Assembly: GCA_002633025.1 (NCBI GenBank)
Contig: NMRB01001247.1
Location: forward strand, 133,730-197,729
Source of the DNA: Notospermus geniculatus
Taxonomy: Eukaryota > Nemertea > Pilidiophora > Heteronemertea > Lineidae
Reading direction: 5' to 3'
Length of the DNA: 64,000 nt
Shown: positions 23,538 through 34,277 of the stretch, in pieces
Numbering within the stretch: position 1 is the first letter of the stretch
Layout: the number at the start of each line of letters is the position of its first letter
Made by a program: the position numbers and the translations under genes
The notes under the pieces: generated by a model
What the model was told of the DNA's origin: nothing
The model's input: the letters and a program-made list of their open reading frames with translations, nothing else
Databases searched by the model: none

Positions 23538-24281
23538 TAGCGTGTTCGTTTTCTTGCCTGGGCCTCCCCGGAGTAAATTTCTGAGCGACCGTCGCGCATG
23601 CTCAATAAAGCCACATTCACGAACGCTGTTGGGTCTCACCCGTAGATCAGGCAAACTGACGGCAAGCAATGGCACTGACACACCAGCAGACGACATGGAC
23701 GACCAGAAGATGTAAGTCGCCCTGGCAGCAATTTTACCCTCCCTATCTGCATCTATAGTTGCATGCTAAACCATTATTTATATCCAGTTTGGGTAAAAAT
23801 GGTGCATTCAATCATTCGGCACGTTCGACGCCATTGTCACAATAGAACATGTAGAATCTTGCTCTCTGATTGGTTCATTCGTTTGTTTGTTGCTATTTTT
23901 AGCATATTTAGTGTAAAACCATGTGGTAACATGTCAACAGCTGATTATCCATGTTATCAGGAAAGTTTAGTCTCCCTTCTGATTTCTGGGGGAGACATGG
24001 ATGTCTCCCTTTTGATTCCTGAGGGAGACATGGAAGTCTCCTTCTACATGAAAAAGTCTCCTCTTTTTAAACAGCAGGAGACTCAATTTCTCCCAATCTG
24101 CAAATCCTGGCACAGTCCCTGATTGTGTTGAAAGGCATTCTGGGATACTTCCCCAACTAATCACCTCAGCGAGGTGATTACTTCGGGCACGCCCGACAGA
24201 CCCCAGATCATGACGTCACACGAAAAAGAACGCCGATGGGTCTCACCCAGGTGAGGCCCAGGCAAGTAAACGAACACGCTA
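23538..24281. repeat. Inverted repeat pair, TTAGCGTGTTCGTTT ends
   Basis: TTAGCGTGTTCGTTTTCTTG (23538 on) is complemented at 24250-24281, giving ~30-bp inverted ends around 744 bp. Inside, a ~33-bp GGGGGAGACATGGATGTCTCC unit is duplicated (23988-24045). No convincing target duplication; possible MITE. Confidence 0.5.
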
Positions 24282-24795
24282 ATTATAGCCAGTCTGCGCA
24301 TGCGCCTGACAGGTGAGTAATCATTATTTTTCAGCCCAGTCACTGGAGCCACGTGCATGACGTCTCTGTGACCGTTGGGATGGTGCTGTTTATTTTCTTA
24401 CTAAGTTCTTGATCTGAGGGCATGACTATAGATCGTTGCAGTTGATTGGGACCAACGTCTCAGGCCAAACGCAGTCAAGGCGCAGCGTCACGTCAGTGTT
24501 GGCGAGGCCAGCGCCTACATGTATGCTTTCTCCTGTACGTCGACGACGTCATTGACGTCCCAAGTGGGTTTTGCAAACGTTTCAAGTCAAACTTTTAGGT
24601 TTCCAAAGCGAGTATTCCGTTAAGCAGTTAATTCTAAGCTTTCCGATGGTGTGTTAAATTAGTGGGAATGACCAGGGACCTGGCGACCGTAATGAGTTAA
24701 AAAGGGCATGCCTGGTCAAATTCAGGGCTTTCAATTTCCAGGTAGAACTACCGTTAAACGGTAGCGCCCAAATTAGCCGCGCCCAAAATAGGCCT

Positions 24796-24866
24796 AAAAA
24801 AATGTGAAAAAAAAAATTTTGAAAAAAAAATTTTTCAAAATTTTTTTTTTGAAAAAAATTTTGTGG
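24796..24866. repeat. A/T-run low-complexity palindrome
   Basis: Alternating runs of A and T around GAAAAAAAAATTTTTC-type sequence, self-complementary. Assembly or sequencing slippage is possible here. Confidence 0.6.
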
Positions 24867-25496
24867 GCAGTAGGCCTATACCTAAGGGTGATGTCTGCTT
24901 TGGAAATAACATCTGAAAGTGTAAACAATTAATTGTGGACAACTGAGAAAAGATTTTATTTGTGAGCATCATTGAATCTTGCTGTTTTTTCTTTTGTAAG
25001 ATGTCTTCATATCATCTGTAGCCATCACATAAAGCAGACGAGGCCATGCAAAAATGCGCCCAAAATGGGCCTCTTGAAAATACCTGGTATGCCCTCATCC
25101 TGGAAATTGAAACCCCTGAAATTCTCGTAAACGTGGGTCCCAATCAAACGCATGGATCTATAATTGTCATTTTATGCAGCAAAAATGTGGCAAACATGAT
25201 TATTTCAATATTTTACCCGCAAAATGAATACATTCATGGGTTTTCATGACCCCCCTGCCCCACCTGAAATAAACACAGATAAACTCACAAAAATACGAAA
25301 AATTTTGAACAATTTCACTTTGGACTCGGAGGGATAAATAATTAACATTTTATACTTTTCATGAGAAATGAGAGTGAATTCCACCTTGATTGTCAGTTTT
25401 AATCGGTCCCTTAGGCCTACTTCGCCGGCGATAATGGTTCACTGCGCCACCAATTCGAGGGGGTGGGCCCAGAAATAATTATTACTCCCCCGACTT

Positions 25497-25769
25497 TAGT
25501 TTGGTTCCCGAACTCACCGCTAGGCGCAGAAGAGTTCGGTATCGGCCTCTTTTGACCTTGACCCCACACACAGAATTCTGTGTAAGTCTGACGTCACAGA
25601 GGATTAGACTGGTGCCCGCGGTTCCAACATACCGTGAGCTATGTTGGGATCGCGAACCAGTCTATCCTCTGTGACGTCAGACACACAGAATTCTGTGTGT
25701 GAGGTCAAGGTCAAACGAGGCCGATACCGAACCCTTTTGGCCCTAGCGGTGGGTTCGGGAACCAAACTA
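25497..25769. mobile_element. 273-bp MITE with 9-bp duplication CCCCGACTT
   Basis: Ends TAGTTTGGTTCCCGAACTCA and its complement. The arms extend almost to the centre, through CACACACAGAATTCTGTGT and TGACGTCA words. CCCCGACTT flanks both sides (25488-25496, 25770-25778). The 9-bp duplication suggests a Mutator-like origin. Confidence 0.85.
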
Positions 25770-25921
25770 CCCCGACTTCACACCTTAATTGCCATGGAAG
25801 CGTTCGTTTTCTACCCGAGTAAGTGTGTGAATGGACTGTTTACATGCCTGAAGTCAGTTAGTTTCTGTCAAATGCACAGGGTGCACGGACATGACGGAGT
25901 GGATGGTTTTGTAGGCTAACT

Positions 25922-26135
25922 CACAGGAGGTTGGCTCAACCGAGGATGGCCCCTACGGTATATAAATAGGACAAGGACAAGGTTTTTGTGAAAATATTGA
26001 TATTTTTTTGTGAAAATCTGGGCTTGAAGTGAGAGGTCGAAAAAAACGTGATGTCCTTGTCCTATTTGCTATATAGGCCTAGGGGCCTACCGTAGCGGCC
26101 GTAGGGGCCATCCTCGGTTGAGCCAACCTCCTGTG
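25922..26135. mobile_element. 214-bp MITE with 8-bp duplication GGCTAACT
   Basis: CACAGGAGGTTGGCTCAACC and its complement form ~37-bp terminal repeats. GGCTAACT flanks both sides (25914-25921, 26136-26143), as for hAT elements. The right arm carries an extra stretch with TAGGCC words at a TA position of the left arm. Confidence 0.85.
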
Positions 26136-26231
26136 GGCTAACTGGGACCGGCGATCACCAGGCGGGTAGGCCTAACCTTAACGCTTAGAGTAGGCTACTG
26201 ATCATGCTCATGTCATGATGATGCTAATCGA

Positions 26232-26728
26232 CAGCTGGGGAAATAGGGCCGATCTAGCTGTCACCAGCTGAACTGCCGATCAGCTATAGATCTGCCGATT
26301 TGTGCACCTGCTGATTGCCAGAAAAATCATCCCATCAAGCTGTGTTTGTTAAGAAAATGGCTTTGCGCATGCAAATACGAAAAACCGCACGTAGGTATCC
26401 TAACTAACATAGTGCCCACAAGGCGCCGCCACTAGCCAAAAAAAACTGCATTGAAATCAAGTGTTTGGCAGATGTTTGCATTTTGCATGTTTTGAGAGGT
26501 AAGAAGCAGCAACTGACAGCTTTTCACCACCTCCCTAACCATTTTAGACTATGCTAGATACAGTCAAGATGAGTTTGCACAGTTAAAACAGTTAAAAATG
26601 CTAAATATTGACACTTGCCATGACCTGCAGCAGTGAATATATTATGATAATTAGCTTCTGAACTGCAGATCGGTGGGTGATCGTCCGATTTATCGGTGAC
26701 AGCTAGATCGGCCCTATTTCCCCAGCTG
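26232..26728. mobile_element. 497-bp CAG...CTG element with 5-bp duplication ATCGA
   Basis: CAGCTGGGGAAATAGGGCC opens and the complement closes it, with ~34-bp terminal repeats. ATCGA lies on both sides (26227-26231, 26729-26733). This is the same end-type and duplication length as 539-960 and 58285-58450. No ORF. Confidence 0.8.
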
Positions 26729-26931
26729 ATCGACTCCCACGACGCAAGAGACCGACATTCTCTTTCAGATCATGAGTGATCAGCAGTGGACACAATCACG
26801 CTAGGCCGTGAAATCACGCTACATCAGCGTGAAAACCTTCTGTGGAAACCAAATTTTTACATACAGAATTGTGTACAAATTCAGCATTGGAAAAAAACTT
26901 AAAATTCTTCCTTAATAGGCCTATATCGAGT

Positions 26932-27100
26932 TATGTGTGTTCAACATGAATAGGCCCTATGGCTGATTTTTTTCAATTAAAAGTTTTTTAACGAAGTTAA
27001 AGGTTTTTGAAAATTGGGCCATACATTTTGTACAGGCGAATGTAGGCCTACAGTCACGGTGTAGCTGTCCTGTAGGCCTAGCGTGATTGTGTCTACTGTA
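26932..27100 (+). repeat. Direct repeat B (pair with 20261-20407)
   Basis: Near-identical to 20261-20407 except for short insertions. This copy has TAGGCCTA at 27043 and 27073 where the other has TA, and lacks the one at 20342. Confidence 0.8.
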
Positions 27101-27549
27101 GGCCTAGGCCTACTGATCAGTCAGTGTCATGTCAGTGATGTCGATGAGATGTGGTGGTAGGCCTAGCCTACATCAATTTTTATCCAAAAAGTGTTCTAAC
27201 CACACAAAAACTCGAAGGGTTAAACTTTGACGAAAAATAGGCCCCTACCCCCAAAATCCAAATTTTTAGAAGGCAAACTGCACATGTGCACGCCCCCGTT
27301 CATTGTTCATGCCGTTCATGCCGTTTTCGGGAATGTGTCGTGTTTGTTTGTTTCACAGCAAGCCGGAGTGGTGGATCCGTATCCTACTCCGCCACTTTTC
27401 CCTTCCTCTTGCCTCTTCCGGGCCCGGAGAAAGCAGGCCTCTGACCCCCGGTTCGGGAGAGGGCACTAGGCCCCTATCTCCCAACCATGCCCACCCTCCG
27501 GTAAAGACCATCCTTGGAGAAGGGAGGCGCTGGGCCCCGTAGTAGCACC

Positions 27550-28297
27550 ACCCACCCACCCCTACACCGCCGAACGGGCCCCACCACCTGCCCTAGCCCG
27601 CCCGACCTGCGGAGGTGAGTCTCCACCCCTGGGCCCCTCATTTAGTGTCTTCCGACTTAGGACGGGCCACCTATTATTATCTTTACGGGTCCCCCTCCCC
27701 ATCCCTTTTTACACCCTGATCTGTGCCACTCCGCCTCGATCGCCCCTCTCCCACACAGCCTCGCCTCTGCCACTCTCCCTCCAATTTTCGCCACCTCCCC
27801 TCCCCGCTCTCACGGGGATTCCACCCTTTCCTCTCCGCCAGCATTGTCATCACCCACACGTACCCCTCTCGGCACAGAACAGGTCCCCGACTTGACCCAT
27901 CTGTCTCACTTCACCTCCCCCCAGCCATTATGTCCCAGGACTTAAAATAGGCCACCTATGGCGTTAAGGGGCCCCTCGCCCTGCTCCCTTATTTGTTGCG
28001 TACCGGTACTCCCTATGCCCCCGCCTATCTTGCCAATTTCTTGCTCTATTAGCGTTAAGGGTCCCCTCGCCCTGCTCCCCTATTAGCCAGTATTGGTTGG
28101 GTACCGGTACACTCCCTATGCCCCCGCCTATCTTGCCAATTTCTTGCTACCACCCCTGGTTGGATTACCTCTCCCCCCGGCTTCCCGTCCCGACAGTACG
28201 CGGGCCCGTCCCTCACGCATCTGGACTTCAGCCTTTTTAACCCATCTGTCCTAGCCTCCCGTGATTCGGAAGAAATGGCCCCTGTTGTCCGAATCAC
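27550..28297. repeat. C/T-rich tract with a ~95-bp tandem duplication
   Basis: The + strand is strongly pyrimidine-rich. GCGTTAAGGGGCCCCTCGCC to TTGCCAATTTCTTGCT (27962-28047) is repeated at 28050-28147. A perfect 10-bp stem, GTGATTCGGA / TCCGAATCAC, sits at 28261-28297 directly before the gap. Confidence 0.6.
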
Positions 28298-28641
28298 NNN
28301 NNNNNNNNNNNNNNNNNNNNNNNNNNNNNNNNNNNNNNNNNNNNNNNNNNNNNNNNNNNNNNNNNNNNNNNNNNNNNNNNNNNNNNNNNNNNNNNNNNNN
28401 NNNNNNNNNNNNNNNNNNNNNNNNNNNNNNNNNNNNNNNNNNNNNNNNNNNNNNNNNNNNNNNNNNNNNNNNNNNNNNNNNNNNNNNNNNNNNNNNNNNN
28501 NNNNNNNNNNNNNNNNNNNNNNNNNNNNNNNNNNNNNNNNNNNNNNNNNNNNNNNNNNNNNNNNNNNNNNNNNNNNNNNNNNNNNNNNNNNNNNNNNNNN
28601 NNNNNNNNNNNNNNNNNNNNNNNNNNNNNNNNNNNNNNNNN
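28298..28641. other. Assembly gap (344 N)
   Basis: Unresolved bases immediately before the satellite array at 28642, probably caused by it. Confidence 0.99.
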
Positions 28642-29158
28642 AGTCACTCCTCCTCCATTTCCTCCACCCCTCTCTGTATTTGGTTTCAAACTGCCCAACT
28701 CACCCCTTGGCCTCTCGCCCCTAGTCACTCCACCTCCCCTCTGTCTTTGGCTCACAGTCCATTTCCTCCATCTCCCTCCTTTCTGTCTTTTGGCTCCATA
28801 CTGACCGACTCGAACTTTGGCCTCTCACCCATAGTCACTCCTCCTCCATTTCCTCCACCACTCTCTGTATTTGGTTTCAAACTGTCCAACTCACACCTTG
28901 ACCCATCATCCATAGTTACTCCACCTCCATTTCCTACACTCCACTCTGTATTTGGTCGCAAACTGCCCAACTCACACCTTAGCCCACTCACCATAGCTAC
29001 TCCACCTTCCCTCTGTCTTTGCTGGCTCACTCCACAGTCCATTTCCTCCACTGGTCCACCTCCCTCCTCTCTGTCTTTGGCTCCAAACTGACCAACTCAA
29101 ACCTTAGCCTCTCATCTTACCCATAGTCACTCCACCTCCAATTCCTCCACCCCTCACT
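28642..29158 (+). repeat. Pyrimidine-rich satellite array, units of ~80-110 bp
   Basis: About six degenerate units, each starting near TAGTCACTCCACCTCC, with CCATTTCCTCCACC, CTCTCTGTATTTGGTTTC and AAACTGCCCAACTCACACC in order. Two length classes alternate. Long ORFs in the array reflect base composition, not a gene. Confidence 0.8.
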
Positions 29159-29509
29159 GGGTGATTTCAAAGTTGGTTTTGGTTTTAGTCTTGGGTCTTA
29201 GTATTAGCTTTGGTCTTAATTTCTACCCCTAAATCCATGGGTCTGGATTAAGACTAAAGCCAATTATAAAACCAGGTATTGGTGTAAAACTATGACTTGG
29301 CATTAGTCTTAGTTTTATGTTAAACTTGGTTTAAAGATAAAACTAGGTACCGGTATTGGTGTTACCCAAAAACTTGGACTGAAACTAAGAGGTCTTAGAC
29401 ATCGGGTAAAACTAACACCAAGATAAAACCCATGTTGTTGTCGTTGTTTTATTCTAAAGTCTATGTCATTTCCGGGTTTTCCGGGAGCAGAATTAGCAGA
29501 CGACAATTC

Positions 29510-29534
29510 ATCATCATCATCATCATCATCATCA
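29510..29534 (+). repeat. (ATC)n microsatellite
   Basis: About eight CAT/ATC repeats. A run of ~20 T follows at 29622. Confidence 0.9.
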
Positions 29535-29933
29535 GTTTCGACCCAAAATAGCCCTGACGGACTGTAGGCCGCTGCTCTAGCTTTTGTGCACTTAAAGGGG
29601 TGGTGGTGTTTGTAACAAGAATTTTTTTTTTTTTTTTTTTTGAAATAAAATTTGTTTAAAACATACTCACCCAGGATTTGTAAACGAGGTACCCACGCAT
29701 ATTAAGCTGTGGCGAACACTTCGGTTCAAAAACCCAGGTGGTATTTCAAATCTGGCTACTTCTTATTAGATAAGGAGCGCTCGCTGTTAAACGTAAGTGG
29801 AAGGGTTGTAATATAACACTACGTGCAGTACCTGAAAGGATAACCACGTGAGAAACGGTTAGATAGGTTCAGAACACAGTTAATAACTTGGTGTAATTGC
29901 CATTTTCCACCTGTAAGAAACAGAAGCTGTGGT

Positions 29934-30383
29934 TACACTACATAAATCTCCGTGCTTTCCCCGGGGATTTTGCGGTTACACCTATAAATCGCCGAGTCTA
30001 AATAGACCCGTGTCTGAAATCCCCGTGCTTATTAGCCCCAGCGATCTCGAAGGGGCAACGCCGGGGCTATTTTAAGCACGGAGATTCTATGTAGTGTAAT
30101 CGCAAAATCCCCGTGTCTATTTCTAGTTCCACGCACCCCGACAGACGGCGATGCAAATTGATGGGTGAAGCGCATGCGTATAGGCTATTTCACGCCTCCA
30201 GCAGCCACTTAATTATGCAGAGTTGCCTACATGCAGTGCCCCTATCGCCGGGATACGGAATTTATTACCAATCGCATTTTAAGTAGTGTAACCGCTCGCC
30301 GTGTCAACGCCGTGTTTTTTCTGGTTCGGAAAAACCCCGTGTCTCAAAAACCCCGGGGATTTTGGATAGGTGTAACCACGGCT
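29934..30383. mobile_element. MITE with GTGGTTACAC ends and CCCCGTG motifs
   Basis: AGCTGTGGTTACACTA and TAGGTGTAACCACGGCT are inverted ends. Inside, AAATCCCCGTG/CACGGGGATTT words and GTAGTGTAA(T/C)C repeat in both orientations. A fragment of the same family lies at about 33670-33720 (CACGGGATTTTGAACAGG, GTGTAACCGTAGCT). Confidence 0.65.
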
Positions 30384-30683
30384 AGAGAAACTTGAGAAAC
30401 ATTAAAGGTACGTTAATGAACAGTGTCCCATAAATGAATGCATGACATGTCAACAATGAAGTGCTGTGTAGAGCTGTGGGTTAAGAAATATAATGTAAGT
30501 GCATATTTAATAACTTGGTTAAATGTAATAATCATATTGTATCCCATTTTGCTTGGACCCGCCAACAGCTGGGTTATATTGCTCGCCACAACATGTAGTT
30601 CCCATAAATGTAAGTAATACTCTGCACCATACGTCAGGATGTCACCCGCCTACTAGCTGGGTGGGTCAACACTGTAGTCTCCT

Positions 30684-31558
30684 CTACATGTCCTTCAGCA
30701 ATTGCCTGTAAGGAGCGGGAAGTCTGGCCATGATCTCCGAGAGGATTCGCCAGTGGATCACACAAATAAGCCTATTAGGTGGAGATGGACAATAGGTTGT
30801 ATCAGAGGAATAATCCGGGCTATAGTATAACTCGTATCCTTGCATCCACTGCTGTTCAATTGGCAGGAATGGTGAATTGTAATCCATGCAATCCGCCTGC
30901 GGTATTGGAAACCAGTTGTTGTCCGTGACTATTTGAAGGATGTCATTTAGATTTTTCGCTCCCAACGCTTCTGCTATAACATTCAAGGCTGCGTGAATCT
31001 TGAAACGCCACCAAACAACGACCTCTGCTGTTATGCTCGAATGTGAATGGTGCCTCCGTAGAAGATACTGAGAGCCGCACTGGACCTGGCATATCCAGCA
31101 GGCAGTGTGGCCCGCAATGAACCATGGAAGGTGCTCCGTGACCACGTGTCTTTTTAATCGGCGGTGCACCACCGGGCATATAGGACAGATGGAGCCCATT
31201 GGTCGCCCCACCGGGATCACCACTATTAACTGCTCCCCGGCATCCTCAGGGTGAACATTAATCACGGAGATCTGTGTGTCCCCCATCACAACTATTCTTC
31301 TTTCCTCCTGTACCTCCTCTTCCATTGGCGGATCGCTTTCAACATTATATGCAGTAATCAGTGTGTCCCCCATCACCACTGTCTCTCATTCCTCCTGTAC
31401 CTCCTCTTCCATTGGCGGCTCACTTGGCGGATCACTTTCAACATCTGACTCGAGCTCGGAGTCCACCTGGGTGGTCCCACTTCGCTCAGATGAACTTTCT
31501 GCATAATCTTCATAATCTAAATCAGTATCTACTATATCTTCTTTGCACGATGCCATTT
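30684..31558 (-). pseudogene. C2H2 zinc-finger protein gene, one in-frame TGA
   Basis: A minus-strand reading frame from ATG 31556-31554 to the stop at 30684. A good acceptor (TTTTTCCTTGCAG) ends just before it at 31559, so this looks like a 3' coding exon. The N-terminal part is acidic (SESDVESDPP, EEEVQEE). Two finger-like motifs follow: CPIC with H-x4-H 10 residues later, and CWIC with RRHHSH. The finger linker HLPWFI separates them. A 29-codon block (MEEEVQEE...VVMGDT) is duplicated in tandem. In the first copy an Arg codon AGA is TGA (31388-31386), the only break seen. No known name. It lies inside the inverted-end unit 29159-33634. Alternatives are a sequencing error or an unannotated splice skipping the stop. 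Confidence 0.5.
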
Positions 31559-31739
31559 CTGCAAGGAAAAATACAATCAACATTTGTTCTTGTAACAAAT
31601 CTAAATATCAGTGTTCATAATATATGACCATGGAGGAATTATATAATTCCTCCATGATATGACTAAAGGAGAAACAACGATATTAGTTATTATTTCGCGC
31701 CATTCATCTAGCTGCGATTAGTACCAGTCAAAAATAATT

Positions 31740-33095
31740 AGTCTGCGTAACATCTTGGGTCGTCTTTCCAGAACCTGTCTAACCCACGTTTGAATGCCTC
31801 AACATTCTTTGCGTTGACAAGCTGCGTAGGTAGACTATTCCATAAGGCTTCCTGTACATAGAAGTATACGGTATTCGGTATTTGGTGCACGTTTCGTAAT
31901 GCACGCGTATACTAGAAAACGAACAAGCTTATTTCAAAGAGCGGTTTACATAGCCCTATACGCGGAACGGTGCACGCTATTCGCGTATACAAGGAATCGC
32001 GCTTGCACGATTTTTCCTCTGCGTATACTGACCGTGGTCGGGAGAATTGGCATAGATTGGTCAGTTTATTCATTTCTAAATATTTTTTCGTTGATTTTCA
32101 GCAGAAATATATTCCCGGCAATAAAAATCAAAGTAAATATATGTATTCATAGTGTCTGATTGTGAAACAAAGTTCAGGTTCGATAACTCAGCAAAGGAAA
32201 TATTTTACAGAGTACCCCCAAAATGCTAACCCCTTCTCGGTCACTCGGGGGTTGGGTATAAAAACGTCCTGGCACATCCTCTTCATGACGTAGTACTTTC
32301 CGACAATGCAAATCGAACGACCAAACTGCCGAGTTCAGCCCAGCGTATATCGTATATAAATCGCCGTGCCCGTATACCGTATACCGTATAGAGTATACCG
32401 AATACCGTATACTTCTATGTACAGGAAGCCTTAAGGGGACACCCTGTTAAGAAATTGGTGCCTCCTAACTGATGTCCTCGATCTGCGGATTTGGACCTTG
32501 AAATTATGCCCTCTCGTACCTGGGTGGCTCCTAGTTAGAAGTTGGTCGGCCATATCTGAATAGTGTGTAATTTTAAACATCTCTATCAAGTCACCCCTAG
32601 ACCTCCTGTGACTCATACTGAAAAGATTTAATTTCCTTAATCTTTCTGAGTATGTCATATGACTCATACCTTCTATGAACTTCGTGAAACGCCTTTGGAC
32701 TTTTTCAATCATGTCCCTGTCTCTTTTTAACACTGGGGCCCATGCACACGAGGCATATTCCAAAATCGGTCTAACCAATGCTTTATATAGCTGTACACCT
32801 GTACGCCAGTTTAAATGTTGGAAGACCCTCTTAATAGTGAAGCTGATTCTAGTAGCCCTCGATGTTATTTCCGCTACATGCGAATCCGCATTCAAATCAT
32901 CTTTCATGATCACCCCCAGGTCTTTCGTTGATTGTCTCCTGACAATTGGTGTTCCGTCTAAAGAGTAGGTATAGGGAAAGGAAAAACTTCCAAGGCGTAA
33001 TTGTACACATTTCGTGGGATTGAATCCAAGCTGCCATTTCTTCGACCAGACCAATTTCATGAGTTCGACATATGTGAGCAGATTTCTTGATTATA
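31740..33095 (-). pseudogene. LINE reverse-transcriptase remnant, 5'-truncated and split
   Basis: The minus-strand frame 33060-32434 encodes the C-terminal end of a non-LTR reverse transcriptase of the CR1/Jockey/L2 type. Its hallmarks are WSKKWQLGFNPTKC, DLGVIMKDDL, LYKALVRPILEYASCAW, IEKVQRRFTKFIEG and RRSRGDLIEMFKI. The final segment (WNSLPTQLV ... AFKRGLDRFW) is displaced to 31858-31740 by the MITE at 31845-32431. Upstream of 33060 the frame reaches a stop within 33 bases; no catalytic YADD, no endonuclease and no ORF1 are present. It is a dead 5'-truncated copy, as is usual for LINEs. Confidence 0.85.
31845..32431. mobile_element. 587-bp MITE inside the LINE
   Basis: AGGCTTCCTGTACATAGAAG and its complement are terminal repeats, extending through GTATACGGTATTCGGTAT. 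TA flanks both sides (31843-31844, 32432-32433), as in Tc1/mariner-type insertion. GTATACCGTAT words are clustered at 32365-32412. It splits the reverse-transcriptase frame, so it is younger than the LINE. Confidence 0.8.
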
Positions 33096-34277
33096 AAGCG
33101 TAAATTTTGCACTTCAATCATTTTAGTTTGTTACCAACATGGTCAAACACCAAAAACATCAGAATTAGAACAAACAACATGCTTGATAAAACTTTAACAC
33201 TGAAACCAACTTTGAAATCTGCTCGGTCTTAAGGCCTTAGGCATTAGTCTTATTGGTAATAGAAAACGCACTACAAGTCTTCAACAAATAAAACCAAGCT
33301 GGGCTTAAGACCACACCTTGGTTTTCCAGCTGGCATTTAGTCTGGAACTAAAACCTACTTTGAAATCTGATAAGACTAACCTGGTCTCAAAACTAAAACC
33401 AGACATGATTTCATTGTTGGTTTCTTGGGGAGTTTTAGTTTTAGTGGCAGCATTAGTCTGAGACGTGGTTGAAAACTGAAGCTAAAACTTGGTCTTAGTT
33501 TGAAACCAGCCTAATGCTAAAACCAACAAAAAACTTACCCGAACCGAACGTGATTTCAATCTTGGTTTAGCCATGGGTTTTAGTCTTCCACTTAGTTTTA
33601 AAACCAAATCTAAAAACCGACTTTGAAATCACCCAAAGTAGTAGCGTGACCTCTCGCCGGGTTCTTCGTACACACGGGTTTGACAAACACGGGATTTTGA
33701 ACAGGTGTAACCGTAGCTATAGATGGCCCACCTTCTCTCAGGTGAGTGAAAAAATAAGAAGAGCGCTACAATTGTAAGACCTGACTTTATTCTTGCTCGC
33801 ATTTCAGAACTTTCAAAACACGACTGAATTATTACGACAAGAAGAATAGGACCAGGATTCTTGGTCAATAGTGAAGCGAGTCCAGATCAACGCTGCCAGT
33901 ATGGGAAAATTTGCGATACTCGGGCAACAGGATAAAGTTTGCTCCGTATTTGTGGAAATATCTTGTCAGCTGTTTGAGGATCCAAATGTGACCCGCACTA
34001 CAAAACCCAGGCATAATGCGGATGTCAGGTCACACTGCGATTGCCTGCGCTACGACTGAACAGTCGGCATCAAGTGTCGCAATCATGGTCAGGTCACAAA
34101 AAGGAAAATGTGTACAGTCATCGTGGAACAAGCAGCATCAGCTCGCAGGGAATCGTAACTGTGTTCAGGCACAGGCCTCTGCCTCTGGAGAGTTGGTCAG
34201 TCGAGTATTCCGCGTAAAATCGGGGGAAAGTGAGCAGACAATGGCCAAGTCTATACTATATTATATTACGCCGTGAC

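Larger units (their letters stand above)
29159..33634. mobile_element. 4.5-kb unit with inverted CTAAAACCAA-rich ends
   Basis: GGGTGATTTCAAAGTTGG at 29159 is complemented by GACTTTGAAATCACCC at 33619-33634. The flanking ~280 bp on the left and ~440 bp on the right are dense in ACTAAAACCAAG-type words in mirrored orientation. Inside lie a MITE (29934-30383), a zinc-finger ORF (30684-31558) and a LINE fragment (31740-33095). No target duplication is evident, so a single transposable unit is likely but not proven. Confidence 0.5.

Noticed and set aside
27227-27542. Two overlapping ~80-codon ORFs in GC-rich DNA
   Set aside because: Composition-driven, no conserved motif and no splice support.
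28261-29091. ORFs of 149-276 codons around the second gap and satellite
   Set aside because: Unknown bases plus C/T-rich tandem repeats keep frames open by composition.
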